A DNA stretch of 30,761 nucleotides from positions 1 to 30,761 of the forward strand of contig CAYUAC010000007.1 of the NCBI GenBank assembly GCA_964442515.1, written 5' to 3'. The notes under the pieces are model-generated. The model did no database searches and was not told the DNA's origin. It saw only the letters and a program-made list of their open reading frames with translations. Origin of the DNA: TCS-49 sp964442515. Its GTDB lineage: Bacteria; Campylobacterota; Campylobacteria; Campylobacterales; Sulfurovaceae. A program made the translations under genes and the position numbers. Shown piece by piece: positions 14,791 to 23,898 of this stretch (positions are counted from its first letter, which is position 1; each line of letters starts with the position of its first letter).

Positions 14791-15214
14791 AAAACGAGTG
14801 ATTACGTACGGGACTTTTGATATGTTTCATATCGGTCACCTGCGGCTTTTGCAACGGTTGAAAGAGTTGGGTGACGAGTTGATCGTAGCCGTGTCCAGTG
14901 ACGCCTTTAATGAGCAAAAGGGTAAAAAAACACTCATTCCCTACGCCCAGCGCGCGGAGATCGTACAAAGTATTTGTTATGTCGATACGGTTATAGCCGA
15001 GGAGCGCTGGGATCAAAAAGTGGCGGATATAGAAAGGTTTGATATCGATATTTTCGCGATGGGAGATGACTGGAAGGGCGCGTTTGATTTTTTAAAACCA
15101 CATTGTGAAGTGATCTATCTGCCACGTACCAAAGACGTCTCTACCACCGAGTTTAAAAAGTCTCTTGATGAGTTTTTCAAACAAAAATATTCGGAGTTTA
15201 AGTTTGGATTTTAG
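14780..15214 (+). CDS. tagD: Glycerol-3-phosphate cytidylyltransferase (TagD-like)
   Basis: The enzyme makes CDP-glycerol from CTP and glycerol 3-phosphate, the donor for glycerol-phosphate polymers. The 144-residue protein closely follows Bacillus TagD: RVITYGTFDMFHIGH with the HxGH nucleotide motif (His17, His20), FAMGDDWKGAFDFL, and the CTP-binding RTKDVSTT. I chose the TTG at 14780 because AGGGGGAT lies just upstream and the protein then begins like TagD; GTG at 14798 is less likely. It overlaps the preceding gene by 11 bases and feeds the two following glycerophosphotransferase-like genes. Related cytidylyltransferases use other polyols, but the match to TagD is strong. Confidence 0.88.
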   Translation: MQSKKRVITYGTFDMFHIGHLRLLQRLKELGDELIVAVSSDAFNEQKGKKTLIPYAQRAEIVQSICYVDTVIAEERWDQKVADIERFDIDIFAMGDDWKGAFDFLKPHCEVIYLPRTKDVSTTEFKKSLDEFFKQKYSEFKFGF

Positions 15215-16613
15215 GGGCAAAAGGGTTTATATCGCCCCGCATACGCCAAAAACGACCGCTTATAAAGAGGAACTTGCCGCGCACAATACTATCAGGTTCA
15301 AAGGCTTTTTGGATAAGGTCAAAGAGGGTGCGGATATCTACAGGCCAAATGAGATACAAAACGGATTTGATTATATTCTGATTCTTTCGCAAAACCATTT
15401 TGACGCTATCTACCAAGAGTACAAAAAGCTGTTTCCAGAAGACAAACTGATAAAGGTCGATATGGTTGCGGGGGAGTATGTGTACCTGACAAAGCAGCAG
15501 ATAAAAAAGCAGCAGCGTAAAAATATAGCGCTTAACGTAAAAAGAGGGTTTTTGCAGTATTTTAGAAAGCTTTTGGATGCTGTGGGCTACCAACGGGAAG
15601 GGGTTTTATTTATTTCCAAAAGCTTTATCGGTACCAACAACAAGGCGCTGTTTTTGTACTGCATCAGAGAGGGCAAACAGGCCTGTATCGCAACCGATAA
15701 CACTTGGCAGTACAGGCAGCTGCAAAAGTACGGCCTGCCCGTGGTATGGCTTGGAAGCTGGCAGTCGTACCTGTATATGGCGCTGGCAAAAACGATCGTG
15801 CAGGATCAGGGGAATTTTACCCGTGAACTCAATCTGCTCAGTCCTAGGCAGACAACGGTGCAGCTGTGGCACGGGATACCGTTGAAGCGGATGAACAAGT
15901 TGGTGGGTATAACCTATGACTACCTGATATCTACTTCGGATTTTGTCAATGAAAGTACGCTTTCTAAAGTGATAGAAGCAAAAGCGTATAAAAATTTGGG
16001 CTACCCGCGAAACGATCTGCTTTTAAAAAGCCAATTAGAAACGTTTGATGAACTGTTTTGCGACCAAACGCTTTTGGAGTTTGCCAAAAAGAAAAAAGAT
16101 ACAAAACTGGCGGTATATATGCCAACCCACCGTGAAAATACCCGCTACGTTAAACCGCCGCTGGATTTTGGCAGCTTGAATGAGCAGTTAAAGGCTATTG
16201 ATACTGTGTTGATCGTGAAGTTTCATCCTTTTGTGCTCAGTTTGTACGGGGATATAGATACTGCGGAGTTTTCCCATATTCTCTTTCACGATTCTCAGGC
16301 GGATATTTATCCGCTGCTGCGCTATGCTGATGTGCTCGTTACGGATTACTCTTCTATCTGTTTTGATTTTATGCTGCTTGAGCGGCCTATTGTGTTTTTT
16401 GATTACGACAGGCAGGATTATGAGAGCAATATGGGCGGGTTTGTTTACCCTTATGAACAATTTACGATTGGACAGAGGGTGAAGACGCAGAACGAACTAA
16501 TTAAAGCACTGCAAAATGATATGGGTTTTAACTATGACGCGTTAAATGAAAAGTTAAATGATCATATCGATTGCAAAAGTACAACCAGGATATGTAAGGA
16601 AATTTGTGAGTAG
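15204..16613 (+). CDS. CDP-glycerol glycerophosphotransferase-like protein
   Basis: Proteins of the TagB/TagF family (Glyphos_transf) transfer glycerol phosphate from CDP-glycerol to a glycan or polymer. The catalytic half contains QLWHGIPLKRMNK, YPRNDLLL, VYMPTHREN, VKFHPF and VTDYSSICFDFMLLERPIVF, all typical, including the two conserved His segments. The first 75 residues form a separate Rossmann-like module (VYIAPHTPKT, KGFLDK, DYILILSQNH). I prefer the TTG at 15204 (469 residues), which follows GGAG at good spacing; an ATG at 15168 would give a longer overlap with tagD. It could polymerise glycerol phosphate or add a single residue; the sequence does not decide. Confidence 0.85.
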   Translation: MDFRGKRVYIAPHTPKTTAYKEELAAHNTIRFKGFLDKVKEGADIYRPNEIQNGFDYILILSQNHFDAIYQEYKKLFPEDKLIKVDMVAGEYVYLTKQQIKKQQRKNIALNVKRGFLQYFRKLLDAVGYQREGVLFISKSFIGTNNKALFLYCIREGKQACIATDNTWQYRQLQKYGLPVVWLGSWQSYLYMALAKTIVQDQGNFTRELNLLSPRQTTVQLWHGIPLKRMNKLVGITYDYLISTSDFVNESTLSKVIEAKAYKNLGYPRNDLLLKSQLETFDELFCDQTLLEFAKKKKDTKLAVYMPTHRENTRYVKPPLDFGSLNEQLKAIDTVLIVKFHPFVLSLYGDIDTAEFSHILFHDSQADIYPLLRYADVLVTDYSSICFDFMLLERPIVFFDYDRQDYESNMGGFVYPYEQFTIGQRVKTQNELIKALQNDMGFNYDALNEKLNDHIDCKSTTRICKEICE

Positions 16614-18047
16614 TTTGAAAGTTCCTAAAAAAAGCAGAATCATTATTGCTCCCTACTCACCCAATACGAGGGCTTTAAAACAGTATTTGGAAAAAAACTA
16701 CGAAATAGAGTTTATCGGTTATGCTGACAAGGAAAAGAAAAATGAAAAAACATCTACATATGAAAGTTTGTCCTCGTTAAAGTATGATAAGGTTTTAGTT
16801 TATTCGCCAAACCACGGAATTGAGATATATAAAACTGTCAAAAAACAGACTCAACGCGTAGAGTTGGTGTATTTGGAATACAATCGATTTTGTGCCGGAT
16901 ACAGGAATGCTTTGATAAAAAGATATTATCAAAATTTACAAATGAGAGTTATAGAGTTCTGTAATCGTCGTATAAAAAGATTCATCGTGCAAAAAAATCT
17001 TTTTATGTGTATATCCGCAGATTTTATTGATAATAATATAAAAGATTTTTATGTATCCTGTGAGAAAGATAAACATTATAAGCTCTTGCTGGCAACGGAC
17101 AACATGGAACATTATAAACTCTTTAAAAGTTTCGGTTTTAACGTTGTGCTTTTCCCTTCATGGAAATTTGTTTTTTTTAGTATCATTTCACAAGTAAAGA
17201 TTTTAGATCATACGCCTACATCTAAGTATATTAAGAAATCACTCATTCATTCAAAAAAAATTCAATTATGGCATGGTATACCGCTGAAGGCTATCGGTCG
17301 TTTTGCTAATTATAAAGAGATCTGGTATGATATAGTTCTTTCAACTTCGCCTTTTGTAACAAAGTTTGCTTTCTCAAAAGTGTTCCGTGCCAAAAAAATT
17401 GTTGAGTTTAACTATCCTAGAAATGAAGTTCTTTTTGAAGAACCTGTTAATCCGAAAAGATTAGTATTAGTAGATAAAAAAGTGTATAATTTTTGTCAAA
17501 AAACAAATTTAGATGTTGTCATTTATATGCCTACTTATCGAAACAGCAATGTGCAAATTCCAGTTGATTATGATGATTTGGAATTATTTGCCAAAGAAAA
17601 CAATCTCTTTTTTATCATAAAACTACATCCTTTTGTTATGCAAAAAATGAGAGAAAAGCCCCATGGAGATGTAGAAAAGTTCAAAAACTTTAAAAACATT
17701 TGTTTTTATCCTGACGGAAAAGATATTTACCCGATTTTGCCTTTATCAAAAATGTTAATTACCGATTACTCTTCAGTGATTATCTATTTTTAGATAAACC
17801 GATAATATTTTTTATTTATGATTTAGAAACTTACGAAAAAGAACATGGGAGATTTATGATTGACTTTGAAGCGTATACCCCTGGTGAAAAAGTGAAAGCT
17901 TATAGTGAGTTGAAACAAGCGATTGAAAATAATTTAGGGGTGAAAAATTATCAGAACCAAAATGAAAAAATGAAAAATCTTTTTTTTACCAAGAGAAAAA
18001 AAGATACAACACTTTGTACAGAGATAAAAAATTTACAAGGGTTTTAA
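16606..18047 (+). pseudogene. Second glycerophosphotransferase-like gene, frameshifted
   Basis: This paralogue of the previous gene has the same layout: an N-terminal Rossmann-like module (IIIAPYSPNT, IGYADK, DKVLVYSPNH), then QLWHGIPLKAIGR, YPRNEVLF, VIYMPTYR and IKLHPF. In the conserved TDYSS segment the frame breaks near 17777: one frame stops at 17793 and the coding continues in another frame with DYLFLDKPIIFF through to GF and TAA at 18045. The family pattern suggests a 7-base loss there. The start is probably GTG at 16606, after TAAGGA, overlapping the previous stop by 8 bases; an ATG at 16558 is less likely. The gene is clearly more A+T-rich than its paralogue. It is either inactivated or misassembled. 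Confidence 0.8.
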
Positions 18048-19401
18048 TGCAGTTGTTTTTGACATATGATTTTCTTTCAACAAGAATAGATAGAGGGTGG
18101 GATAAACATTTAGAAAAATTTTCCTTTTTGATTCCCATTTTTCACAAACTTGGGGTTGTGGTTGTAAAAGATAACGGGGATTTTTCAAGAAGAAAATTGA
18201 AAAGAAGTATCGGACATCCAGAAACAAAAAATGTTTTTGACCCTATCAGTGTAAATGATTTAAATGATGAGGCTATACAATATATCAGAGAGCATATTAG
18301 CAATTATGATATTGTATTTGGTTATGAACTGTTACCGCAAACAAGAGAAATATTTGAAAAATTGGATGTTACATATATAGATATGTGGCTTTCACCGATA
18401 CGTTTTTATAAAGATATAATGTTTGAGTTCNNNNNNNNNNAAATAATAAAAAAATCCAGAATATTTTAAATAAGCATGCTTTTGATGAGCAAAAACTATT
18501 TAAAGAAGCAACCCGAATTAAAAATTATTTTAATGAATTTGAAACAAAGAATACGGCACTTGAGAATAATTCAGCACTGCTTGTAGGACAAGTGTTGGAA
18601 GACAAGTCTGTTTTAAAGGGTAAAAGATATCTTGATCTTTTAGACTTTGAAAGTGAAATAAAAGATTTAGCTGACCAATATAATGTACTTTACTTTTTAA
18701 AACACCCCTTGATGAAAAACGATGAATTTCAAGCTTTTCATCAAAAGTTACAAAAGATTAACAATATTGAATATTTACAAAATGAGAATAGTTATTACCT
18801 TCTGGCACAGCCTGAAATTAAGATGGTTGCCGGCATATCTTCATCAGTTCTATCGGAAAGTTTGTATTTTGGAAAAGAAATACGATATTTTTATAAACCT
18901 GTAATAGAAAAAAAATACAGCCGAATATATAAATCTATGTTTCGATTGTCGTTTTGGGCAAAAGTTTTTGATGTTGCAACCGTTAAAGAGAAAGAACTTT
19001 TTATCTATGATAATTATTTGCGACTTCGGTATAGTCTTTTTTATGGCTATAAAGTGTTTATGGGGATAGATTTAGATAAAAAGTTATCCCAAAGATCAAG
19101 TTATGATAACTTGATCGCTCTGTTTTATTTTCTGCAAGCGTTGGATAAAGAAAAAAAATATATCCTTTACGGATACGGTTCGGTGGGAAAATTGATTTAT
19201 CCCCACATCAAAGAAAACCTGGTTGGAATAATCGATAAATCACTCCGGGAAAAAGATACGGTTGATGGAATCAAAGTGCTCAAGGAACAACAGCTAAACG
19301 GTTATAAAGACGCAACGATATTAGTCACTCCTTATATACACAAAGAGGCTATAAAACAAAGTTTGAAGCACTGCAAAAATGAAGTGATTTTTTTACAATG
19401 A
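18047..19401 (+). CDS. Glycan-biosynthesis protein interrupted by an N gap
   Basis: The part before the gap (ATG at 18047, overlapping the previous stop as TAATG) reads MQLFLTYDFLSTRIDRGWDK and ends in YIDMWLSPIRFYKDIMFEF. After the 10 Ns a different frame is open from the gap edge (NNKKSRNILNKHAFDEQ) to the TGA at 19399, including AGISSSVLSESLYFG, which resembles the donor-side region of capsule glycosyltransferases. The last 80 or so residues are a Rossmann-like module (YILYGYGSVGKLIYPHI, GIIDK). Both halves look like one protein of at least 450 residues; the frame mismatch means that the true gap is not 10 bases. The family is not recognised with certainty; a glycosyltransferase-like role is inferred. 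Confidence 0.6.
18431..18440. other. Assembly gap of 10 N
   Basis: Ten Ns interrupt a coding region. The reading frames on the two sides do not join through ten bases, so the gap length is a placeholder or the flanks contain an error. Unlike the first gap, the flanks do not share a duplicated sequence. Confidence 0.95.
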
Positions 19402-19412
19402 GAGGGTAGAGA

Positions 19413-20558
19413 ATGCAAAAGGAAAAAAATATCTATATAGGCTGCGGTCCCGATATAAGAGAAGGCTTTTTACATGTAGACGTGCGAAAATTCAAGCATG
19501 TTGATATCGTCTGTAACGCCTGGGAACTTTCAAAACATATGATAGAAGTGAATCACGTCTATTCAAGGTATCTGCTTCAATATTTGACAAATTTTGAAGC
19601 AGATAGAGCACTCAGAGATTGGTTTAAAGCCTTAAAAACAGCCGGTACTGTCAGGATTATTGTGCCAAATATGGATTTTCATTGTAAACAGTGGCTGCAG
19701 GCGCAATGGAATGAAGATACACTGAAAAACAAAAACTCTGATGCGCAACACAGCTTTGCCGGATTTTGGGGTCGCCAGGCTGAATGCGACCCGTGGAAAG
19801 AGGATTATAATAACACATACCGGGATGTGCATAAGTCCGGATACAATGAAAAAAGAATGAAATTTTTGCTGGAAAGAATCGGTTATATTGATGTGCATAC
19901 GGAAGTAAAAAATGATATCCATGTAGTCGCAGAAGCCGCAAAGCCAAAATACAGCGGAGAAAGACAGGTCGGAATGACGCTTGATTCAATACGAAAAGAT
20001 CACGTAAACCGCTACCTGTTTGCTTCACAGTATATAACAAAACCAGGAGCCATCGTCAGTGACGGGGCTTGCGGGGTAGGGTACGGTTCCTATGTGCTGG
20101 CCCAAAATCCAAATACAAAAACCATTAAAAGCCTGGATCTGTCAGAAGACGCACTGGAACACGCAAAAAAGTATTTCAACGACAACAAGATACAATATAA
20201 AAGAAAGGATTTGGAAAACGAAACGTTGGATGATCTGGAAAAAGCGGATTATTTTATTTCGTTTGAAACAATAGAGCATTTGCCAAATCCTGAAAAATAT
20301 ATTGCGAAAGTTGCAAAAGCAATAAAAGATGATGGAGTTTTTATCGGCTCAACCCCCAATGAAAAGATCATGCCGTTTATTCAGCAAAACTTTTTATTTC
20401 ATACGAGGCATTTTACCCAGGATGATTTAATTGAGATTTTACATAAGTATGGGTTTACGAATATAGAATTTTTTCAACAAAAACGAAAAGAGCCTTCTGA
20501 AGTGGAAAAAACAGATGACGGCCAATATATAATTTTTGTAGCGAAAAAGTCATTATAA
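19413..20558 (+). CDS. Tandem SAM-dependent methyltransferase
   Basis: The 381-residue protein contains two class I methyltransferase-like domains. The first (about 1-175) has YIGCGPDIREGFLHVDVR and the later VRIIVPNMDFH, as in predicted sugar or lipid methyltransferases. The second (about 190-381) has VSDGACGVGYGSYVLA as the SAM-binding loop, SLDLSEDALEHAKKYF, and FETIEHLPNPE. The gene may methylate two positions of the same glycan. It follows the gap-interrupted gene by 11 bases and ends the + strand run; its last 6 bases overlap the end of the convergent gene on the other strand. Its codon use is less A+T-rich than that of the genes just before it. Confidence 0.8.
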   Translation: MQKEKNIYIGCGPDIREGFLHVDVRKFKHVDIVCNAWELSKHMIEVNHVYSRYLLQYLTNFEADRALRDWFKALKTAGTVRIIVPNMDFHCKQWLQAQWNEDTLKNKNSDAQHSFAGFWGRQAECDPWKEDYNNTYRDVHKSGYNEKRMKFLLERIGYIDVHTEVKNDIHVVAEAAKPKYSGERQVGMTLDSIRKDHVNRYLFASQYITKPGAIVSDGACGVGYGSYVLAQNPNTKTIKSLDLSEDALEHAKKYFNDNKIQYKRKDLENETLDDLEKADYFISFETIEHLPNPEKYIAKVAKAIKDDGVFIGSTPNEKIMPFIQQNFLFHTRHFTQDDLIEILHKYGFTNIEFFQQKRKEPSEVEKTDDGQYIIFVAKKSL

Positions 20559-21749
20559 AATATCAAGAGAAACTATTTTGTCTCGGGGGATACGGCAGGT
20601 ATCGATCAATTCATCTGCTATCAGTTCGGACCTTCCAAAAACAGTGATGAGTATAAATTGCTTGTCATAATGCTGTGTTAAAAAGGAGGGTTGCCGTATT
20701 TCAATATCGCTCAGTCTTTGATGCTTTAGCGCAGGGTTTTTATCGATAATGGTATCTACAAGCGAGTTGTTTATGAAGGTCAAAACAAGTTCTGCTCCGC
20801 TGCCCGCGCCGTAAATGATATAGCGCCTGTTGGGATCCAAAGATAGTATATGGTTTTTGATTTTGCTTAAATATTTTGAAAAAGTCAAACTGTTATTGCC
20901 CTTTTGCGAAAGGTAAAACTGCTTTATCCTGTAGAGTGCAAGTTTGTTTTCAGCTATCTCCGTCTCAAAAGTGATATTTTCTTTTGTATTGCATGTAGTG
21001 TTGTAATTTGTCCGAATACCCGTATGGGTCCCTGTGCCGTCAAAACCTATATTGCACACAAACGACCGGGCGGGATTGAGACACAATCCGTTGTGTTTAT
21101 AAATTGTGGCGGTCCAAAAAATAGCCCACGTGTGCATTGAGCCTTTGTAGTTGTTAATAACCTGTGCCCAAAAATCCACACTGCCGTCTAAGTTGAAGTA
21201 ATGGATATCACCTTTATGAAAGCTTTCTAGAAGTTTTTTGGGTTCCTTTTCATAGTGCTGCCATCTGTCGGCCCATGTCGCCCAGCCCCAACAGTTCATA
21301 TTTCGCCATACATACGTATCATTTAACCCCGTAGTATCGATAGGGTAGTTCCATCCGCTGATATGCCATACTCTTTTTTCGTCTGCATAAAACTGCAGGG
21401 CACTATTCATGAAAGTCAAAAAACCGGGACTTGTGACTATGTCATCTTCAAGGACGATGATTTTATTGTATTTTTGCACTATTTGGGTTACACCGTTTAT
21501 TATATTGTGGGCCAAGCCATGATTGCAATCGTGAAAAATCAATGTGATTTTTTTAAACCCCTGAATGGTTTGAAGGTAGTCTCTTACCTGTTGGACTTTT
21601 TGCCGGGAATTTTCATTATCGCTTCCGTCGCTGTAGACAAAAAACTCAGACTCGGGCGCGAGTTTGTTCTTTTGTAATGCTTCTATGGTTTGTTTGGTGT
21701 GCCACGGTCTGTTATAGGTAAAGAGGACAATCGGTGCTAATGTATCCAT
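20553..21749 (-). CDS. GT2-type glycosyltransferase with C-terminal Rossmann-like module
   Basis: The 398-residue protein starts MDTLAPIVLFTYNRPWHTKQ, a common opening of GT2-like (GT-A) enzymes. It carries the metal-binding acidic motif VLEDDI, followed by HISGWNYPID and NCWGWATWADRW, which are typical of a family of surface-glycan transferases. From about residue 304 a different module follows: RYIIYGAGSGAELV, TIIDKNPAL and QFILITVFGRSEL. It resembles the terminal modules in the + strand glycan genes. This is the last gene of the - strand operon; it starts 4 bases after the end of the radical SAM fusion gene and meets the methyltransferase gene tail to tail. Confidence 0.8.
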   Translation of the reverse strand: MDTLAPIVLFTYNRPWHTKQTIEALQKNKLAPESEFFVYSDGSDNENSRQKVQQVRDYLQTIQGFKKITLIFHDCNHGLAHNIINGVTQIVQKYNKIIVLEDDIVTSPGFLTFMNSALQFYADEKRVWHISGWNYPIDTTGLNDTYVWRNMNCWGWATWADRWQHYEKEPKKLLESFHKGDIHYFNLDGSVDFWAQVINNYKGSMHTWAIFWTATIYKHNGLCLNPARSFVCNIGFDGTGTHTGIRTNYNTTCNTKENITFETEIAENKLALYRIKQFYLSQKGNNSLTFSKYLSKIKNHILSLDPNRRYIIYGAGSGAELVLTFINNSLVDTIIDKNPALKHQRLSDIEIRQPSFLTQHYDKQFILITVFGRSELIADELIDTCRIPRDKIVSLDIL

Positions 21750-21753
21750 TTCA

Positions 21754-23898
21754 CTATTCCTTTTGCCATTTCTTCATAATAGTGTGAAAATCTTCATAGC
21801 TGAATTTAAGGACTTGCCAGGAGGCATACTGAACATTATATTTATCGGTAAATGCTTTTTTTTCCGTATTAAAATCATGGTAGAGGATCGCTTTTGGAGT
21901 ATAGATGTGATTTTCCGGTAACGATGACATATGTAACATACGGTGGCATATTTCTTTTCCTCCGTGCCCAAACATAATGTAATCCCCCCAGCCGCCTACT
22001 TCATAAAACTGCCTGGCTTTAAAGGAGCAGTTGCCCTCAAGCATCGTAAGAGCCGGTTTGCTCTTCATACCCAGCCAGTAGTGTGCGGGCATGTTGCCGT
22101 TTGTTTTGCTCAAATAGCATCCCCGTACGGCTACTATCTCTTCATCTTCATGACACTGTTCGTGAGCTTTGACAAACTGTTTTTCGGGAATACCGTCATC
22201 TTCCAAAAAGATCAAAAGGTCACTCATTGCAAAGATACTGCCGACATTTCTGGCCAAATACGCACCGTTGTTTTCTTTCATCTGCACAAAAGTATCAACC
22301 AAATCTACTACCTTTTGTGTTTGGTTTGTTGCATTGTTGCTAACAAAAATAATCTTATAATCATCATTTTTTTGTCTTGCAATCTCTTCCAGTGTCTCAA
22401 TGATATACTTTTCATTTCCATTTGAAATAATAACAACTGAAGCGTTTGTCTTTTTTGTATTGAGTTTAACAACATCTTTGACAAGTTTGTTGTATAAAAA
22501 TAATTTACTTTCCCATCCTATCTTTTGTAGATATTGTGTCAAATCAAATGAACTTTCAGTACTGTCGTTTGTGACATCCACATCATTTAGCAATGCGTGC
22601 GTAAAGATATAGTGTTGAAAAACCTGTTTTGCTATAGATTTTTCAAACATATTGTATAACTCACTATACTTTTGTCTGATCTCATCTTTTGAAGAGGATA
22701 CCAGCATATCCCGAAACTGTACTGCTTTATGGGCAAAGTACAAACTTTGTGCTTTTGTCGCAAACTCATCCAACCCACTTTCTTTAAACAGAAGGTAAAG
22801 GTTATAAAAGTATTCTTTATCGGCATAAAATTTTGTCATCTCTTTTTCAATGGTTTTTTCAAAATCTTCTTTGCTAAATGCAATTTTGTGTTGCGCTATC
22901 GTTTTTTGCAATGAGTGTAAATACGAATCAAATACTTTATGCTTTTGGGAATTATCGGTATATTTTGGTATCGGGATATCTGCCAGACAGCCGCATGATT
23001 GATGCGGACAAAGCACAGGAGTACTCCCAATTTCACTTAATGCGTCTGAATCTTTGTAAATGTTTTTACTTCCACCTTTGTTTCTAAAACAAACTGCTTT
23101 ATCTATAGTTCCGTCACTATCTATTGAAAAATTATGCACACCTGCTTCGCAGACCATACTTTTAAAATGGTGCATATTGTTAGCTACTATTTGAGGAGCA
23201 CTATAGTATTTGACTTGATTGTCAAATACAACCTTTATAGGCTTGGATTCAACTTCGTTGTAAAACTGTTGCAACCAATCAAGGTCTTGTTTACTGTATC
23301 TACTGTCTATTTGTTGGTCTTTTTGACGGATGTTTTTTACTTTGTATGTAAGGTAGCTATTTTTGATTTTATCCAGTGTATTGACTAATTGTTTTACTTC
23401 TTCCATCCTTTCTGGATGTGCCATTATTCCAACAGAAACTTTGAATTGATTTTCAGAAAGGAGTTTGCAATTAGTTATAAATTGTTCAAAATTGGCAAAT
23501 TCAAAGTGATAGGATGTGTCAAATACAAAGTTCTTTCTATGGATATGAAGTCGATTAATCAATTTTTCATAAAAAGCCTTACTTTTACTGAGATTGGTTA
23601 TTGTATTGATTGTAGAATTTTCACCTAATACTTCAAATATATATTCAAGTGTTTCTATAAACCGGGGATAAATAGTTGGTTCGCCACCATTTATGGAAAA
23701 GCTGTATTGCTTTTTGTTCAGTTGTTGGATTTGATCAATCGTTTGCTTGATAGTTTCAAATGACTCAAACTGAGTGTTATTGTCGTAAGCTGAACAGTAA
23801 GAACAGGTATAGTTGCATTTTCTGGTAATAAGCCAGTTTATATTCATTGTATCGCCGTTAAATTTTAAAATGTTGCCTGCTTGTGATATGTTATGCAT
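21754..23898 (-). CDS. Radical SAM/SPASM-like protein fused to a GT2 glycosyltransferase
   Basis: The 714-residue protein joins two enzymes. The N-terminal part is a radical SAM domain with the [4Fe-4S] motif CNYTCSYC (Cys28, Cys32, Cys35) and GGEP (71-74). A SPASM/Twitch-like region follows, with FSIDSDGTID and further Cys at 250, 270, 297, 302 and 304 that could hold an auxiliary cluster. A helical linker (about 320-480) leads to a GT2 domain beginning ASVVIISNGNEKYIIETLEE, with FLEDDG (565-569) as the metal motif and LEGNCSFKARQFYEVGGWG. Oxygen-sensitive radical chemistry on the sugar being transferred is a reasonable guess; the substrate is unknown. It overlaps the preceding gene by 8 bases. 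Confidence 0.85.
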   Translation of the reverse strand: MHNISQAGNILKFNGDTMNINWLITRKCNYTCSYCSAYDNNTQFESFETIKQTIDQIQQLNKKQYSFSINGGEPTIYPRFIETLEYIFEVLGENSTINTITNLSKSKAFYEKLINRLHIHRKNFVFDTSYHFEFANFEQFITNCKLLSENQFKVSVGIMAHPERMEEVKQLVNTLDKIKNSYLTYKVKNIRQKDQQIDSRYSKQDLDWLQQFYNEVESKPIKVVFDNQVKYYSAPQIVANNMHHFKSMVCEAGVHNFSIDSDGTIDKAVCFRNKGGSKNIYKDSDALSEIGSTPVLCPHQSCGCLADIPIPKYTDNSQKHKVFDSYLHSLQKTIAQHKIAFSKEDFEKTIEKEMTKFYADKEYFYNLYLLFKESGLDEFATKAQSLYFAHKAVQFRDMLVSSSKDEIRQKYSELYNMFEKSIAKQVFQHYIFTHALLNDVDVTNDSTESSFDLTQYLQKIGWESKLFLYNKLVKDVVKLNTKKTNASVVIISNGNEKYIIETLEEIARQKNDDYKIIFVSNNATNQTQKVVDLVDTFVQMKENNGAYLARNVGSIFAMSDLLIFLEDDGIPEKQFVKAHEQCHEDEEIVAVRGCYLSKTNGNMPAHYWLGMKSKPALTMLEGNCSFKARQFYEVGGWGDYIMFGHGGKEICHRMLHMSSLPENHIYTPKAILYHDFNTEKKAFTDKYNVQYASWQVLKFSYEDFHTIMKKWQKE

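Noticed and set aside
16558..16606. ATG at 16558 as the start of the second transferase
   Set aside because: It would overlap the preceding gene by 56 bases and has no ribosome site, whereas GTG 16606 follows TAAGGA and gives the same N terminus as the paralogue.
21943..22425. Open + strand frame opposite the radical SAM-GT2 gene
   Set aside because: No ribosome site or family motifs; the - strand frame has clear enzyme motifs over its full length.
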